NCBI RefSeq assembly: GCF_902459765.1
Contig: NZ_CABPSP010000017.1
Span: 1-64,000, forward strand
Reading direction: 5' to 3'
Length of the DNA stretch: 64,000 bases
Origin: Pandoraea anapnoica
Lineage (GTDB): Bacteria; Pseudomonadota; Gammaproteobacteria; Burkholderiales; Burkholderiaceae
Of the stretch, positions 7,621 through 16,770 are shown piece after piece (position 1 is the first letter of the stretch; every line of letters begins with the position of its first letter). Below the pieces are notes generated by a model that worked only from the letters and a program-made list of their open reading frames with translations, searched no databases and had not been told where the DNA came from. The position numbers and the translations under genes are program-made.

Positions 7621-9905
7621 TGTCCCGTGACCTCGAAGTCGGCATGACCCTGCGCTTGCGCGACGAGTCGTCGGGCGCCGCTCGGCAAGCCGAGCGCAAT
7701 GTCCAGACGGCCGCGCGGCAGACGGGGCAAGCCTACGTCGACGCTTCGAGGGTAGCGGTCAGTGCGACGCACTCACTGAATTCAGCCCGCTTGGCGGAGA
7801 GTGGAAAGGCTGAAGGGACGATTCAGACCAAGGCGAAGCAGACCGGCGAAGTCTATGTGGCGGCGACACAAACCGCGATCTCAGCGACCCGGCGACTTGC
7901 CGATGCTCGTGAGACGCTGGGTGCGCGATCCGATCAGGCGATTCGCCGTGAAATCGACCAGACGATCGCGGCGTACAGCCGCCTGGAGCGTGCGGGCTTT
8001 CGGTCGACCGAAGAGCAGATCCGCGCATTCTCCTCACTGCAGAAGAAAGTCGCGGAGCTGAACCAGGAATTCGGAAAGGTCGAAAAGCACGAGCTGAGCC
8101 TTGGTCATGCGGCCAAGGGCGCAATGCATATAGGCGAGGGTGTGGCGGGCGTCTGGGGTGCAACGCACGCGGTGGCTGATCCGGTCAGTCGCACGATGAA
8201 TTTCGATCAGCACCTCGCGCTGATGGCCAACACCAGCTACCGGGATCTGACGCCGCAGCAGCGGGTCGGCAAGACGAATGAGCTGCGCCAGGCGATCTAC
8301 GCAGCGGTGCGCCAGGGTGGCGGCTCGCTAGAGGATGCCACTGAAACCCTGGAGAAACTGCTCTCGCACGACACGCTCGGCCGTAAGGCCGCGTTTGACC
8401 TGCTGCCCAAGCTGCAACTCGGTGCCACGGCGGAAGGCGCGAGCGCCGTCGAGCTGGGCAACATCGCAGTCAAGGCTGTGCAGAACATGCACTTTGGCGA
8501 GAACGACACCGGCAAGGTGCTCGACATGACGGCGGTCGCTGGCCACATGGGGGAATTCAAGATTCCACAGTTGGCTCAGTACCTGCCTGCACAGATGGCG
8601 GCAGCGGCCAACGCCGGTTTTTCCGGTGCCAAGGGCATGGCCAAGATTCTCGCGCTGAACGAAACGGCGATGTCGACGGCGGGTTCGGCCGGTCAGGCGG
8701 GCGATAACGTCAAGGATCTTCTCAGCCAGCTATCGAGCACGGAGTTTGCTACGCGGGCCAAGCGTGCCGGGATCAAGAATTTCGATGAAGTCCGCACCAA
8801 GACGCTGGCCGGGGGCGGCGACATGCTCGATGCCGTTGTCTCGATGGTGCAGACGACGTTCAAGAACGACAAACAGTACCAGGACATCCAGGCGAAGCTG
8901 AAGACGGCCAAGCCAGGCGAGCAAAAGGAACTGCTTACCAACATGGCGAACCTGCTGCAGGGTTCGGCCATCGGCAAACTGTTCGGCAATCAGCAATCCG
9001 TGATGGCGCTTACTGGCTACATGACGCAGACGGACAAGCGCAAGGAAGTCTATGAAGCGGCAATGAAGGAGTACCAAAAGGGCGGTGGCACGATTGCCAG
9101 TGATGCCCAGGTCGCGCAGAGCATGGACGGCTACAAGGTCGGCAAGCTCAAGAACGAGAAAGAGATTGGCGAGATGGAGACCGTGCGCGGTCTCAATCAC
9201 GGGCTGGGCAATGCGTCCGAAAAACTGGCGGAATACGCTCAGCAGTATCCCGGTCTCACCAAGGCAATTTCTGCCACCACGATGGCCTTTGAGACGTTGA
9301 CGATGGCCGTGGGCGCGATGGGCGCATTTCGCATGATCACGGGTGGCGGCTCTGCGGCAGCAGCGGGCGTCGCTGGAGAGGCGGCAAGCGTGGTCGGTGG
9401 CGTTAGCAAAGCGGGCGTCGCGACCGAGGCTGTTTCGATGGGCGCGAAGGCCATGAAGGGTGCCAAGCTCTTCGGCAAACTGGCCGCGCCGCTGCAGATT
9501 GCCACGACTGCCTACGAGGCGTGGAACGTCGCTCATGACGACACGAAAACCGCTGCACAAAAACACGCAGCCTATGTTGGCGTTGCGGGCAAGGCCATCG
9601 GTGGTGTTGCTGGTGCTATGGCAGGCGGCGCAGCCGGTGGTGCTGCTGGCGCGGCCATCGGCTCGGTGGTGCCCGTTGTTGGTACGGCCATCGGCGGCGC
9701 AGTTGGAATGGCTGCTGGAGCCGTGGGTGGCTACTTCGGCAGCGGCTGGGGCGAGAAGCTGGGCAAGATGATCGGCGATGCTCTTTTCGCAGAGAAGAAA
9801 ACCGAGAAGGCCGCCGCACCTCAACCAATCGTTATCAATCTTGATGGTCACCAGATCGCCCAGGCGGTGAACAAAGTGAACCAGCAAATGGCGGAGCGTC
9901 ACTGA
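7620..9905 (+). CDS. Tail tape measure protein
   Basis: A 761-residue protein that sets tail length and occupies the tube lumen. Residues 1-160 are Ala/Gln-rich helix with an internal repeat (ARQAERNVQTAARQTGQAY and a diverged second copy, ending in TKAKQTGEVYVAATQT). The middle part resembles phage tail tape measure family domains (TMNFDQHLALMANTSYRDLT, then the GAKGMAKILALNE region). Residues about 550-735 are hydrophobic and Gly/Ala-rich with glycine-zipper character, fitting membrane-interacting tape-measure ends. Overlapped start at 7620. Confidence 0.93.
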   Translation: MSRDLEVGMTLRLRDESSGAARQAERNVQTAARQTGQAYVDASRVAVSATHSLNSARLAESGKAEGTIQTKAKQTGEVYVAATQTAISATRRLADARETLGARSDQAIRREIDQTIAAYSRLERAGFRSTEEQIRAFSSLQKKVAELNQEFGKVEKHELSLGHAAKGAMHIGEGVAGVWGATHAVADPVSRTMNFDQHLALMANTSYRDLTPQQRVGKTNELRQAIYAAVRQGGGSLEDATETLEKLLSHDTLGRKAAFDLLPKLQLGATAEGASAVELGNIAVKAVQNMHFGENDTGKVLDMTAVAGHMGEFKIPQLAQYLPAQMAAAANAGFSGAKGMAKILALNETAMSTAGSAGQAGDNVKDLLSQLSSTEFATRAKRAGIKNFDEVRTKTLAGGGDMLDAVVSMVQTTFKNDKQYQDIQAKLKTAKPGEQKELLTNMANLLQGSAIGKLFGNQQSVMALTGYMTQTDKRKEVYEAAMKEYQKGGGTIASDAQVAQSMDGYKVGKLKNEKEIGEMETVRGLNHGLGNASEKLAEYAQQYPGLTKAISATTMAFETLTMAVGAMGAFRMITGGGSAAAAGVAGEAASVVGGVSKAGVATEAVSMGAKAMKGAKLFGKLAAPLQIATTAYEAWNVAHDDTKTAAQKHAAYVGVAGKAIGGVAGAMAGGAAGGAAGAAIGSVVPVVGTAIGGAVGMAAGAVGGYFGSGWGEKLGKMIGDALFAEKKTEKAAAPQPIVINLDGHQIAQAVNKVNQQMAERH

Positions 9906-9906
9906 T

Positions 9907-11217
9907 ATGGCATGGTCTGAGAACCTATTCGACGCCTCGTTTCGTGGCGTTCCCTTCGAGTGTTTGCGCGCCGACGATACGCTGGATCGCTCGGTCTCTC
10001 GCTACAAGTATCCGAACGTCGACGGCGAGGACATTGAAGACTTGGGCCAAAAGGCCCGCGAAGTGTCGATGACGGCGGAGCTCTTCGGCGACGACTACGA
10101 AACGCAGATGCGGCAGTTGCTCAACGCCCTTGCCACTAAGGGGCCCGCCGAGTTGATTCACCCGATCTTCGGCTCGATGCCGGACATGCAGTTCCTGGGC
10201 GGCCACATTTCTCACGACGCAGAGAACCGGGACTCCTGCCGGATCGACATGAAGTTCGCGGCGTCCAAGCCCGGCAACTTGCTCTACACGGGCGAGGATC
10301 CGCCGCAGAAGGCTGATGCCACTGCGCAACTGGCCAACGACGCACAGTCCGCCGCCAGTAGCGTTTTTGGAATGGCCGTGGATGCCCTGAAGGCAGCAAA
10401 GGCTGGCATGCAACGTTTGAACGCGTTTCGCGACAACATGCTTGACACCGTCTCACCGCTGCGCTCGTTGGTCATCGGGTTCAAGACGGTCGGTCTGGAC
10501 TATCTGGCGTTTCCCAGCGCGTTCGCATCGGACATGATCGGCCTGACCAGCGGCATGAACCTGATGCACGCTTTCTCTGATGGGCTGGAAATGTCGGACT
10601 GGAATGCCCTGGGAAAGCAGTCGAAATCGGTTGTGTCGATTCCCGCTGCTGCGGCCAAGGGCGAGACCGTGGTCATTCCGGGCACGCCCAATGCCAACGT
10701 GGTGACCGATACGCCGTTTGATCCGACTGCGCCTTACTCACCACCGCAACCGAGCGCTGTTGTGGCCGATCCGAGCGACGTGCAACTGGTGACGATGCTG
10801 ACCTCGGTGATCGTGGCGTCGCAAACGACCCAAGTGGCCTCCGACGTGTTGGCGAATCAGGCGGACACGCCGACGCTCACACCTGACCAGATCGAACAGA
10901 TTGCGGACGACACCCGTGGTCAGATTCAGGACGCGATTGACCTGGCGACCAGCAGCATGACGGTTGAGCAGTATCGACCCATCGTTGAGCCTCTCAAGGA
11001 TGCGGCCCTGTCGCTCCAGCAATTGACGGTCTCGGTGATGGATGCGATGCCGCCGATCGTCACTCGCACGGTTCCCGTGGATACCAATCTGACGCTCCTG
11101 GCGTTCGATTGGTATGGCGACGCGCAGCGCTCGGCCGAGCTGCTGCGCCTGAACCCAGCGCTCAAGAATCCCAATTTCATCACCCGAGGGGAGGTGCTCC
11201 GTGGCTTCGCGCGATGA
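9907..11217 (+). CDS. Tail/DNA circularisation protein (Mu gpN type)
   Basis: A 436-residue protein with the DNA_circ_N family N-terminus (SFRGVPFECLRADDTLDRSVSRY..., DIEDLGQKAREVSMTAELFGDDY). Residues about 385-436 (TNLTLLAFDWYGDAQRSAELLRLN) look like a LysM-type tail module. In Mu, gpN belongs to the baseplate/tail-tip hub. The family name comes from Shigella phage annotation, and DNA circularisation is not supported by anything visible here. Confidence 0.88.
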   Translation: MAWSENLFDASFRGVPFECLRADDTLDRSVSRYKYPNVDGEDIEDLGQKAREVSMTAELFGDDYETQMRQLLNALATKGPAELIHPIFGSMPDMQFLGGHISHDAENRDSCRIDMKFAASKPGNLLYTGEDPPQKADATAQLANDAQSAASSVFGMAVDALKAAKAGMQRLNAFRDNMLDTVSPLRSLVIGFKTVGLDYLAFPSAFASDMIGLTSGMNLMHAFSDGLEMSDWNALGKQSKSVVSIPAAAAKGETVVIPGTPNANVVTDTPFDPTAPYSPPQPSAVVADPSDVQLVTMLTSVIVASQTTQVASDVLANQADTPTLTPDQIEQIADDTRGQIQDAIDLATSSMTVEQYRPIVEPLKDAALSLQQLTVSVMDAMPPIVTRTVPVDTNLTLLAFDWYGDAQRSAELLRLNPALKNPNFITRGEVLRGFAR

Positions 11218-12325
11218 GACGGTAACGGTGATGGTCGGTGGCAAGTCGCATAGCCAGTGGACTGCGTATTCCATCGATTCCGATTTGCTGATTCCTGCCG
11301 ATGCGTGGGACGTTCGACTAACAAAGCCTGCGGGCAAGATGCCGGACAACATCCAGCGTGGTGCGTCCGTTCAAGTCAAAGTCGGTGGCGAGACGGTGCT
11401 TAGCGGCTTTGTCGATCGCGTTAAGCGGCGAACCGGCAAAGACGGCAAATCGCTCGCGATCAGTGGGCGCGATATGGCGAGCGTTCTGCGTGACTGTTCT
11501 GCGCCGATATTCACCGCCAAACAAGTGACGCTGGCGGAGGTTGCTGCGACGATTGTCAAGCCGCTTGGCATCACCAAAATTCGTATTCAGAGCGCAACCT
11601 CGCCGACACAGTGGGACAAGATCAGCGTCGAACCGGGGGAGTCCGCCTGGGACGCGCTTGTGCACGCAGCGGAAGGCGAAGGACTGTGGCCCTGGTTCGA
11701 ACCGGACGGCACGCTGGTGATTGGTGGGCCGGACTACAACGCGCCGCCAGTGGCGAGCCTGGTGTTGCGCGACGATGGGCGCGGCAATAACGTCGAATGG
11801 TTCGATGAGGATCTGTCGAATTCCGAGCGGTATTCCGAGGTGACCGTGTTGGGGCAGGCGCACGGCACTTCGCACGGCTCTGCGGCTGCGGCCATCAAGA
11901 CGACGGTCAAGGATACGAGCGTACTGACCTATCGCCCGAAGATCTTCGTCGATCACGACGCACCCAATCTTGCGGCTGTGCAGTCACGAGCCAAGAAGAT
12001 CATTTCCGATTCGGCGCTGGCCGCGCATACGCTGCAGGCGAGCGTGAAGGGGCATCGAACCGCTGATGGTGCACTTTGGAAGCCTGGCCAGCGTGTGCAC
12101 ATTGTGTGGGAAGAGTACGGTGTCGATGCCATCTATTTTCTGATGGGGCGACGTCTGACGGGAGGAGAGTCCGGCAATAGGACATCGCTCAAGCTGAAGG
12201 AAGACGGCGTGTGGATTCCGGATGCGCATCCGCACTCTGGGCGCAAACATCGTCATGGCGGCAAGCACGAGAAGCCCGGTTTCATCGTCACGGATGCCAC
12301 CATTAACGCGAATATCATGAAATGA
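11201..12325 (+). CDS. Baseplate hub protein (Mu gp44/gpP type)
   Basis: A 374-residue baseplate hub protein of the gp27/late-control D class (GGKSHSQWTAYSIDSDLLIPADAWDVRLT). It starts with GTG at 11201, supported by GGGGAGG just upstream, and overlaps gpN by 17 bases in another frame. The C-terminus (HPHSGRKHRHGGKHEKPG) is unusually rich in histidine and lysine. It lies directly before the spike gene that it would hold. Confidence 0.9.
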   Translation: MASRDETVTVMVGGKSHSQWTAYSIDSDLLIPADAWDVRLTKPAGKMPDNIQRGASVQVKVGGETVLSGFVDRVKRRTGKDGKSLAISGRDMASVLRDCSAPIFTAKQVTLAEVAATIVKPLGITKIRIQSATSPTQWDKISVEPGESAWDALVHAAEGEGLWPWFEPDGTLVIGGPDYNAPPVASLVLRDDGRGNNVEWFDEDLSNSERYSEVTVLGQAHGTSHGSAAAAIKTTVKDTSVLTYRPKIFVDHDAPNLAAVQSRAKKIISDSALAAHTLQASVKGHRTADGALWKPGQRVHIVWEEYGVDAIYFLMGRRLTGGESGNRTSLKLKEDGVWIPDAHPHSGRKHRHGGKHEKPGFIVTDATINANIMK

Positions 12326-12942
12326 TCGCCGAAATTGACAAGCGCATTTCGCGTGCGCTCGCAGGGGTACGTCGCGTCTTTCGGGCCGTGCTCGGGAGCG
12401 TCAATACAGCAGGCCCAGTAGTCATGGCCAGCGGCACCGGCCTGGCTGACGAGCCACTGAGTGATGTGGAGCTGATGCAGCACTTCGGCTTTACCAGCGC
12501 ACCGCCTCCCGGTTCGATGCTTGTGGTCGTGCCGGTGGGCGGTGCGAGCAGCCACGGCGTTATCGTTGCTACGGAGCATGTGCAACTTCGCATCAAGGGG
12601 CTGCAAACGGGCGAGACGGCCGTCTATAACGCCTATGGCGACTACCTGTTGTTTGGCAAGGATCACACGACCACGCTCAAGACCAAGAATTTTGTAGTGG
12701 ATTCCGAAACGACGACGATCAAGGCAAGCCAGGGCATCAAGCTCGATACCCCCAAGGTAGAGGCCACGCACGAGCTGGCTGTTGCCGAGGCGATCACCGG
12801 CAGCGGCGGCTTGGCCGTCTCGGGCGGCAGCGGCGCATCGATAGACAAACTCGACGTCTCCGGTGACGCCACCATCGGCGGTAAGTCGTATCTGGAGCAC
12901 ACGCACCACACGCCTGACGGCGAATCAGATCCACCGTCGTGA
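12322..12942 (+). CDS. Baseplate spike protein (Mu gp45/gpV type)
   Basis: A 206-residue membrane-piercing spike. It has an N-terminal OB-fold region (to about residue 100) and then a beta-helical stretch of short alternating repeats. The C-terminus carries HTHH (about residues 193-196) before an acidic tail. In Mu gp45 a comparable HxH motif binds iron at the needle tip. The start overlaps the hub stop (ATGA). This gene ends the first tail transcription block. The next 76 bases carry the second copy of the late motif. Confidence 0.9.
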   Translation: MIAEIDKRISRALAGVRRVFRAVLGSVNTAGPVVMASGTGLADEPLSDVELMQHFGFTSAPPPGSMLVVVPVGGASSHGVIVATEHVQLRIKGLQTGETAVYNAYGDYLLFGKDHTTTLKTKNFVVDSETTTIKASQGIKLDTPKVEATHELAVAEAITGSGGLAVSGGSGASIDKLDVSGDATIGGKSYLEHTHHTPDGESDPPS

Positions 12943-12968
12943 TCGGTTTGCCACACACGCAAACCCAC

Positions 12969-13021
12969 TGACATCCGCCAGCATCCAAAACTAGCGCCCA
13001 TGCTCCGACAATATCGACATG
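12969..13021 (+). promoter_or_regulatory. Candidate late promoter/activator motif, copy 2
   Basis: TGACATCCGCCAGCATCC at 12969-12986 is identical to 709-726. It lies 50 bp before the gp46-type ATG at 13019, and CGACATGGAC surrounds that ATG as in copy 1. The bases between differ, so the conservation is confined to the motif and the start region. That pattern fits a regulatory site better than a recent duplication. Confidence 0.55.
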
Positions 13022-13369
13022 GACGCACTCATCGATCCCCACACTGGCGGCTACACAGGCGAGCAGACGAATACGCTGCAAAACGCTGTGTACCTGCGCC
13101 TGTCTGTGCCGCTTGGCACATGGTGGGCTGACCGCAAAGTCGGCTCACTGCTCTACACGCTGGCCCGCTCCAAAGACCTACCTCGCACCCGAAACCTTGC
13201 CGTGCAATACGCCGAACAGGCACTCCAACCGTTGGTTGATGACGGCCGTGCATCAAAAGTCACGGTTGAGCCGAAGACCGGCAAGACCGGCGTGATTGTC
13301 CTCGTTATCTCGGTCTACCAGAGCAACGGCCAGGTCGACCATTTCGAACATCCGGTGAGGGTTTCCTGA
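13019..13369 (+). CDS. Baseplate wedge protein (Mu gp46/GPW type)
   Basis: A 116-residue gp46/GPW-family protein (VYLRLSVPLGTWWADRKVGSLLYTL). It forms part of the wedge that triggers sheath contraction. It is the first gene after a 76-bp gap that holds the repeated 18-bp motif, so it is probably the first gene of a separate late operon. Its stop overlaps the next start (TGATG). Confidence 0.9.
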   Translation: MDALIDPHTGGYTGEQTNTLQNAVYLRLSVPLGTWWADRKVGSLLYTLARSKDLPRTRNLAVQYAEQALQPLVDDGRASKVTVEPKTGKTGVIVLVISVYQSNGQVDHFEHPVRVS

Positions 13370-14442
13370 TGCCAGCCACCGTCCTCACGCTCGACCAGAT
13401 CCGCGCGAACATCCTTCGCGAGATCCAGAACCAACGCCCCGAAGCGGACGTGAGTTCTGACTCGGACTACTACGTGCGCGCAAGCGGTACCGCGAGCGCC
13501 ATCGAAGGGCTGTATCAGTACCAGTCGTACACCGGCCGTCAGTTCTTCTTTGACACGGCCGACGAGCAGAACCTCATCAAGCACGCCCGCATGTACAGCA
13601 TCGAGCGCAAGCCTGCCGTGGCTGCCAGCGGGGATCGAGCCGTTGTACTGACCGGCGTTGCTGAAACGCCTGTGGCGTCTGGACTTTCGCTCAAATACCG
13701 CGATGGCACGACGTACACGACCACCTCCGGTGGGCAGATCGGTGCTGACCAGACGCTGGTTGTTGGCGCTACGGCCGATGTGTCGGGCACCGCGTCAAAT
13801 CGTGTTGCTGGCGATGCGCTCACGCTGACCGTGCCGCCAATGGGCGTCAATGCGGCCGCAACTGTTCAAAAGCTGCTCGGCGGTGCAGACATCGAGTCGT
13901 TGGAGAGCCTGGCTGCCCGTGTCGAGTTCCGCATGCAGCACCCGCCAGCAGGCGGCAACAAGTATGACTACTGGCAGTGGGCGATGGAAGTCCCGGGCGT
14001 GACGGCCGCATATGTTTACCCGCTGCGCCGTGGCCTGGGCACGGTCGACGTGGTGGTGCTGGGCGAGGATGGCCTGCCGTCCGACGAAGTGCTCCAGGCG
14101 GTGCAGAACAACATCGACAACAAGCGGCCGGTGACGGCGAAAGACTTTCGGGCGATCAGCCCGACGATCAAGTCGTATGACGTGCGCGCGTTACTCGTAC
14201 TCGACGGCATTTCCATCGATGAAGCCCGCCAGACTATCAAACCCGCAATCGACGCCTACGCGCAAACGATTATTCCGGGCATGACGGTGATTTGTACGCG
14301 CATCGGCGCTGCCATCAGCGATTGCGCGGGCGTGCTCGATTACGACCTGTTGACGCCGCTTGCAAACGTGGTGCCGCAGGCCGACGCGACGGTGATCGAG
14401 TGGTGCCGCCTCGGTGACATCTATCTGGACAAGAAGCCATGA
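13369..14442 (+). CDS. Baseplate wedge protein (Mu gp47/gpJ type)
   Basis: A 357-residue baseplate J-like protein. Recognised by LTLDQIRANILREIQNQRPEA at the start, the mid-protein ADIESLESLAARVEFRMQ and the QWAMEVPGVTAAYVYP segment. With the W-type protein and gp48-type protein it forms the baseplate wedge. Overlapping stop and start codons join the three genes, so one translated unit is expected. Confidence 0.93.
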   Translation: MPATVLTLDQIRANILREIQNQRPEADVSSDSDYYVRASGTASAIEGLYQYQSYTGRQFFFDTADEQNLIKHARMYSIERKPAVAASGDRAVVLTGVAETPVASGLSLKYRDGTTYTTTSGGQIGADQTLVVGATADVSGTASNRVAGDALTLTVPPMGVNAAATVQKLLGGADIESLESLAARVEFRMQHPPAGGNKYDYWQWAMEVPGVTAAYVYPLRRGLGTVDVVVLGEDGLPSDEVLQAVQNNIDNKRPVTAKDFRAISPTIKSYDVRALLVLDGISIDEARQTIKPAIDAYAQTIIPGMTVICTRIGAAISDCAGVLDYDLLTPLANVVPQADATVIEWCRLGDIYLDKKP

Positions 14443-15029
14443 GCCAGCACGCGACGCTGCTGGCCAAGTTGCTGCCGCCGGTTGCCTATTCGCCTAACGA
14501 TCCGAGCTTGAAGGTCGAGCTGGCCGCAGAGGGCAAGGCGCTCGACCAGGCGCTGGCCGACGCGCGAGTCGTTGAGCTGGGCATCGTGCCGTCGTTCGAC
14601 GCTATCGAGTTCCTGCCCGATTGGGAGCGCGTATTTGGCCTTGTGCCAAAAGCTGACGACACGCTGCAACAGCGCATGTCGATGGTGATGTTCATGGCGA
14701 ACGCCACGGGCGGGCTGTCAATACCGTATTTCATCGGGCTGGCCAAGGTGCTGGGCTACACGATCACGATTGACGAATTCGAGCCGTTTCGCGTGGATCG
14801 GAACCGAGTCGGTGATCCGCTCTATAGCGAAGACGCGATGTGGCTGTGGCGTGTGAACGTCGAGGGCGCGCCCGAGCTGAAGTACTACTTCCGGGTGGGT
14901 AAGAGCGCAGTTGGTGAGCGGCTGGCCGTGAGATCCGATCCGATTCTGGAAACCCTGTTCGAAGACCTAAAGCCCGCGCACACGAAGGTGATTTTTCAAT
15001 ACGACGAGGATAACGATGCAGAGAATTAA
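14439..15029 (+). CDS. Baseplate/tail protein (Mu gp48 type, DUF2313)
   Basis: A 196-residue YmfQ/DUF2313 protein (SQHATLLAKLLPPVAYSP; EFLPDWERVFGL). It connects tail fibres to the baseplate in P2 gpI/Mu gp48-like systems. It overlaps gp47-type (ATGA) and the fibre gene start lies inside its end, at 15016. Confidence 0.9.
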   Translation: MSQHATLLAKLLPPVAYSPNDPSLKVELAAEGKALDQALADARVVELGIVPSFDAIEFLPDWERVFGLVPKADDTLQQRMSMVMFMANATGGLSIPYFIGLAKVLGYTITIDEFEPFRVDRNRVGDPLYSEDAMWLWRVNVEGAPELKYYFRVGKSAVGERLAVRSDPILETLFEDLKPAHTKVIFQYDEDNDAEN

Positions 15030-16182
15030 CACGGACGACGGTCAGTTCGTAGAGGGCACCATCCTTACCAAGGATTGGGCCAACAGCCAGCAGAACGAGC
15101 CTGCTCACGTCGTTGAAGGTGCAGGCATGACGCTCGATCCGAGCGACGATCACCAGTTGCTCAAGGCGATCACGCGGTTAGTGAACAGTCCGACCGTTCT
15201 AAGCGATGTGGGTGGTGCTGAAAATACATATGCAGCGGTCAACGTTCCGCCATTGACAGCGGATTCGTTGGTGGAAGGGATTGGTCAGCGCGTACGTATT
15301 TCGCATACGAATTCTGGTTCATCGACGTACGCGCCGGATGGCTTGCCCGATAAGCCAATTGTGGGTTTAGGCCTCCTGGGTCTTCAAGGCGAAGAGCTGG
15401 TTGAGCATGGCATAGCGACGCTGCTTTACACGACATCGCCTTCAGTAAACGCAGGCAATGGTGCGTGGATTCTTGTCATGTGTGCGGGCGGAACGCTGCA
15501 ATTGCCGCCCGGCAAGGAGCCACATCATGCGATCACGCTGGAGCAGGCTGACCAGAGATATGCACCGGGCATTGCCGTCATCACTCAAACGGGCGATTTC
15601 ACTCCAGTGCGAGAAGACAACTGGATAACGATGATAGGTGCCGGTGGTGGAGGCGGAGCCGGTGGACGCGACATGAGTGACTTCATGATTCCCGGTGGTG
15701 GAGGTGGAGCGGGGCAAAGCGTCTACCGATACCACCTGAAATTGGATGTCGGAGTTTCGGTTAGGGTCACCATTGGTAAGGGCGGCAAAGGGGCCGCAAC
15801 GGTGCTGGCGCAAACTCCCTCGCCTTTGCCCAAAGGCGGTACTGGCGGCGCGTCTAGCTTTGGTTCGCATGTGACTTGCTCCGGTGGGGGCGGCGGTGAG
15901 GGTGGATTCACTGGGTCGGGGAGCGTTGGTGGCGCAGGCGGATTTGGCTGGCCGGGTGGTGGTTCGGGGCAATACACAGGTTCTGCGAATGCCCAAACCA
16001 CATTTGGCGGTGCTGGTGGAAATGGCCTATTCGGCGGAGGTGGGCCTGCCGTCAACGGATATCAGATTACGAACGCCTCTGGATATGGGGGCGGTGGCAG
16101 CGGCGGTGCTCTTTATTACATCAGAGAGGGCGATTCCAACGGTGGTGATGGTTTTGATGGCGTTTGCATCGTGGAGTGGTGA
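15016..16182 (+). CDS. Tail fibre protein with glycine-rich C-terminal domain
   Basis: A 388-residue fibre protein. The N-terminal 60 residues (RINTDDGQFVEGTILTKDWANSQQ) resemble the baseplate-attachment part of Mu-like fibres. From about residue 210 the protein changes to dense Gly clusters (GAGGGGGAGG, GGGGGAGQS and others) alternating with short strands. This resembles the polyglycine-type adhesin tips of T-even gp38 proteins. The fibre is much shorter than Mu gpS and there is no invertible cassette next to it. It probably binds the host receptor. Confidence 0.75.
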   Translation: MQRINTDDGQFVEGTILTKDWANSQQNEPAHVVEGAGMTLDPSDDHQLLKAITRLVNSPTVLSDVGGAENTYAAVNVPPLTADSLVEGIGQRVRISHTNSGSSTYAPDGLPDKPIVGLGLLGLQGEELVEHGIATLLYTTSPSVNAGNGAWILVMCAGGTLQLPPGKEPHHAITLEQADQRYAPGIAVITQTGDFTPVREDNWITMIGAGGGGGAGGRDMSDFMIPGGGGGAGQSVYRYHLKLDVGVSVRVTIGKGGKGAATVLAQTPSPLPKGGTGGASSFGSHVTCSGGGGGEGGFTGSGSVGGAGGFGWPGGGSGQYTGSANAQTTFGGAGGNGLFGGGGPAVNGYQITNASGYGGGGSGGALYYIREGDSNGGDGFDGVCIVEW

Positions 16183-16184
16183 AC

Positions 16185-16721
16185 ATGAAGACGTTTGCAC
16201 AGATTCTTTTCGGGCGTCTGCACTGGAAATTTGAAGCGAATGAGCGGCCGGACTTCGCGCCAGACTTCGTCGTGACGGAAATATCAGGGTTCGATCCGAT
16301 GCCGCAGGAAGGCTGGGTGGCCACACAGGGCGGTGACTCATGGACGTTCGCGCCCGAACAGCCCCCAGAGGTTCCGCTAGACGATGCCCGCGCCCTTGCG
16401 CGATTGAACATGCGCGCAGCGTGCCGACGTGAGTTGCTGGGTGGCTTTGCGTCATCGCCGACGAGCGAGGAGCGCACCTACGGCTCGGACGAGGCCGATC
16501 AGTTGAATCTCCTGCATGCCGTGATGCTCGCTGCACCGGCAAAGCTGTGGTGTAAGGTCGGTGATCGGTGGGACTTCGTTGAGCACGACGCGCAGCAACT
16601 TGCCGTCGTGGCCGCTGATTGGGCCTCGAAGCGTCAGGCTATCCAGCAGCACTACGCCGACAGGCTGCGCGAGATTGACGCCGCAGAGCGAGCGGAGGAT
16701 GTCCGGGCGATTGCCTGGTAG
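16185..16721 (+). CDS. DUF4376 tail-fibre-associated protein
   Basis: A 178-residue protein. The ATG at 16185 lies two bases after the fibre stop, and the upstream start at 16164 is disfavoured. The C-terminal half (DARALARLNMRAACRRELLGGFAS through VVAADWASKRQAIQQHYADRL) is the DUF4376 domain, often found in proteins after tail fibre genes. The first 70 residues resemble tail-fibre assembly/phage fibre-attached domains. It is probably a fibre chaperone or accessory. The exact role is not known. Confidence 0.7.
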   Translation: MKTFAQILFGRLHWKFEANERPDFAPDFVVTEISGFDPMPQEGWVATQGGDSWTFAPEQPPEVPLDDARALARLNMRAACRRELLGGFASSPTSEERTYGSDEADQLNLLHAVMLAAPAKLWCKVGDRWDFVEHDAQQLAVVAADWASKRQAIQQHYADRLREIDAAERAEDVRAIAW

Positions 16722-16770
16722 CGCACCGCTTCTCCGTGTCCTGGGCAATAGAAATATCAGAGGAGTCCCA

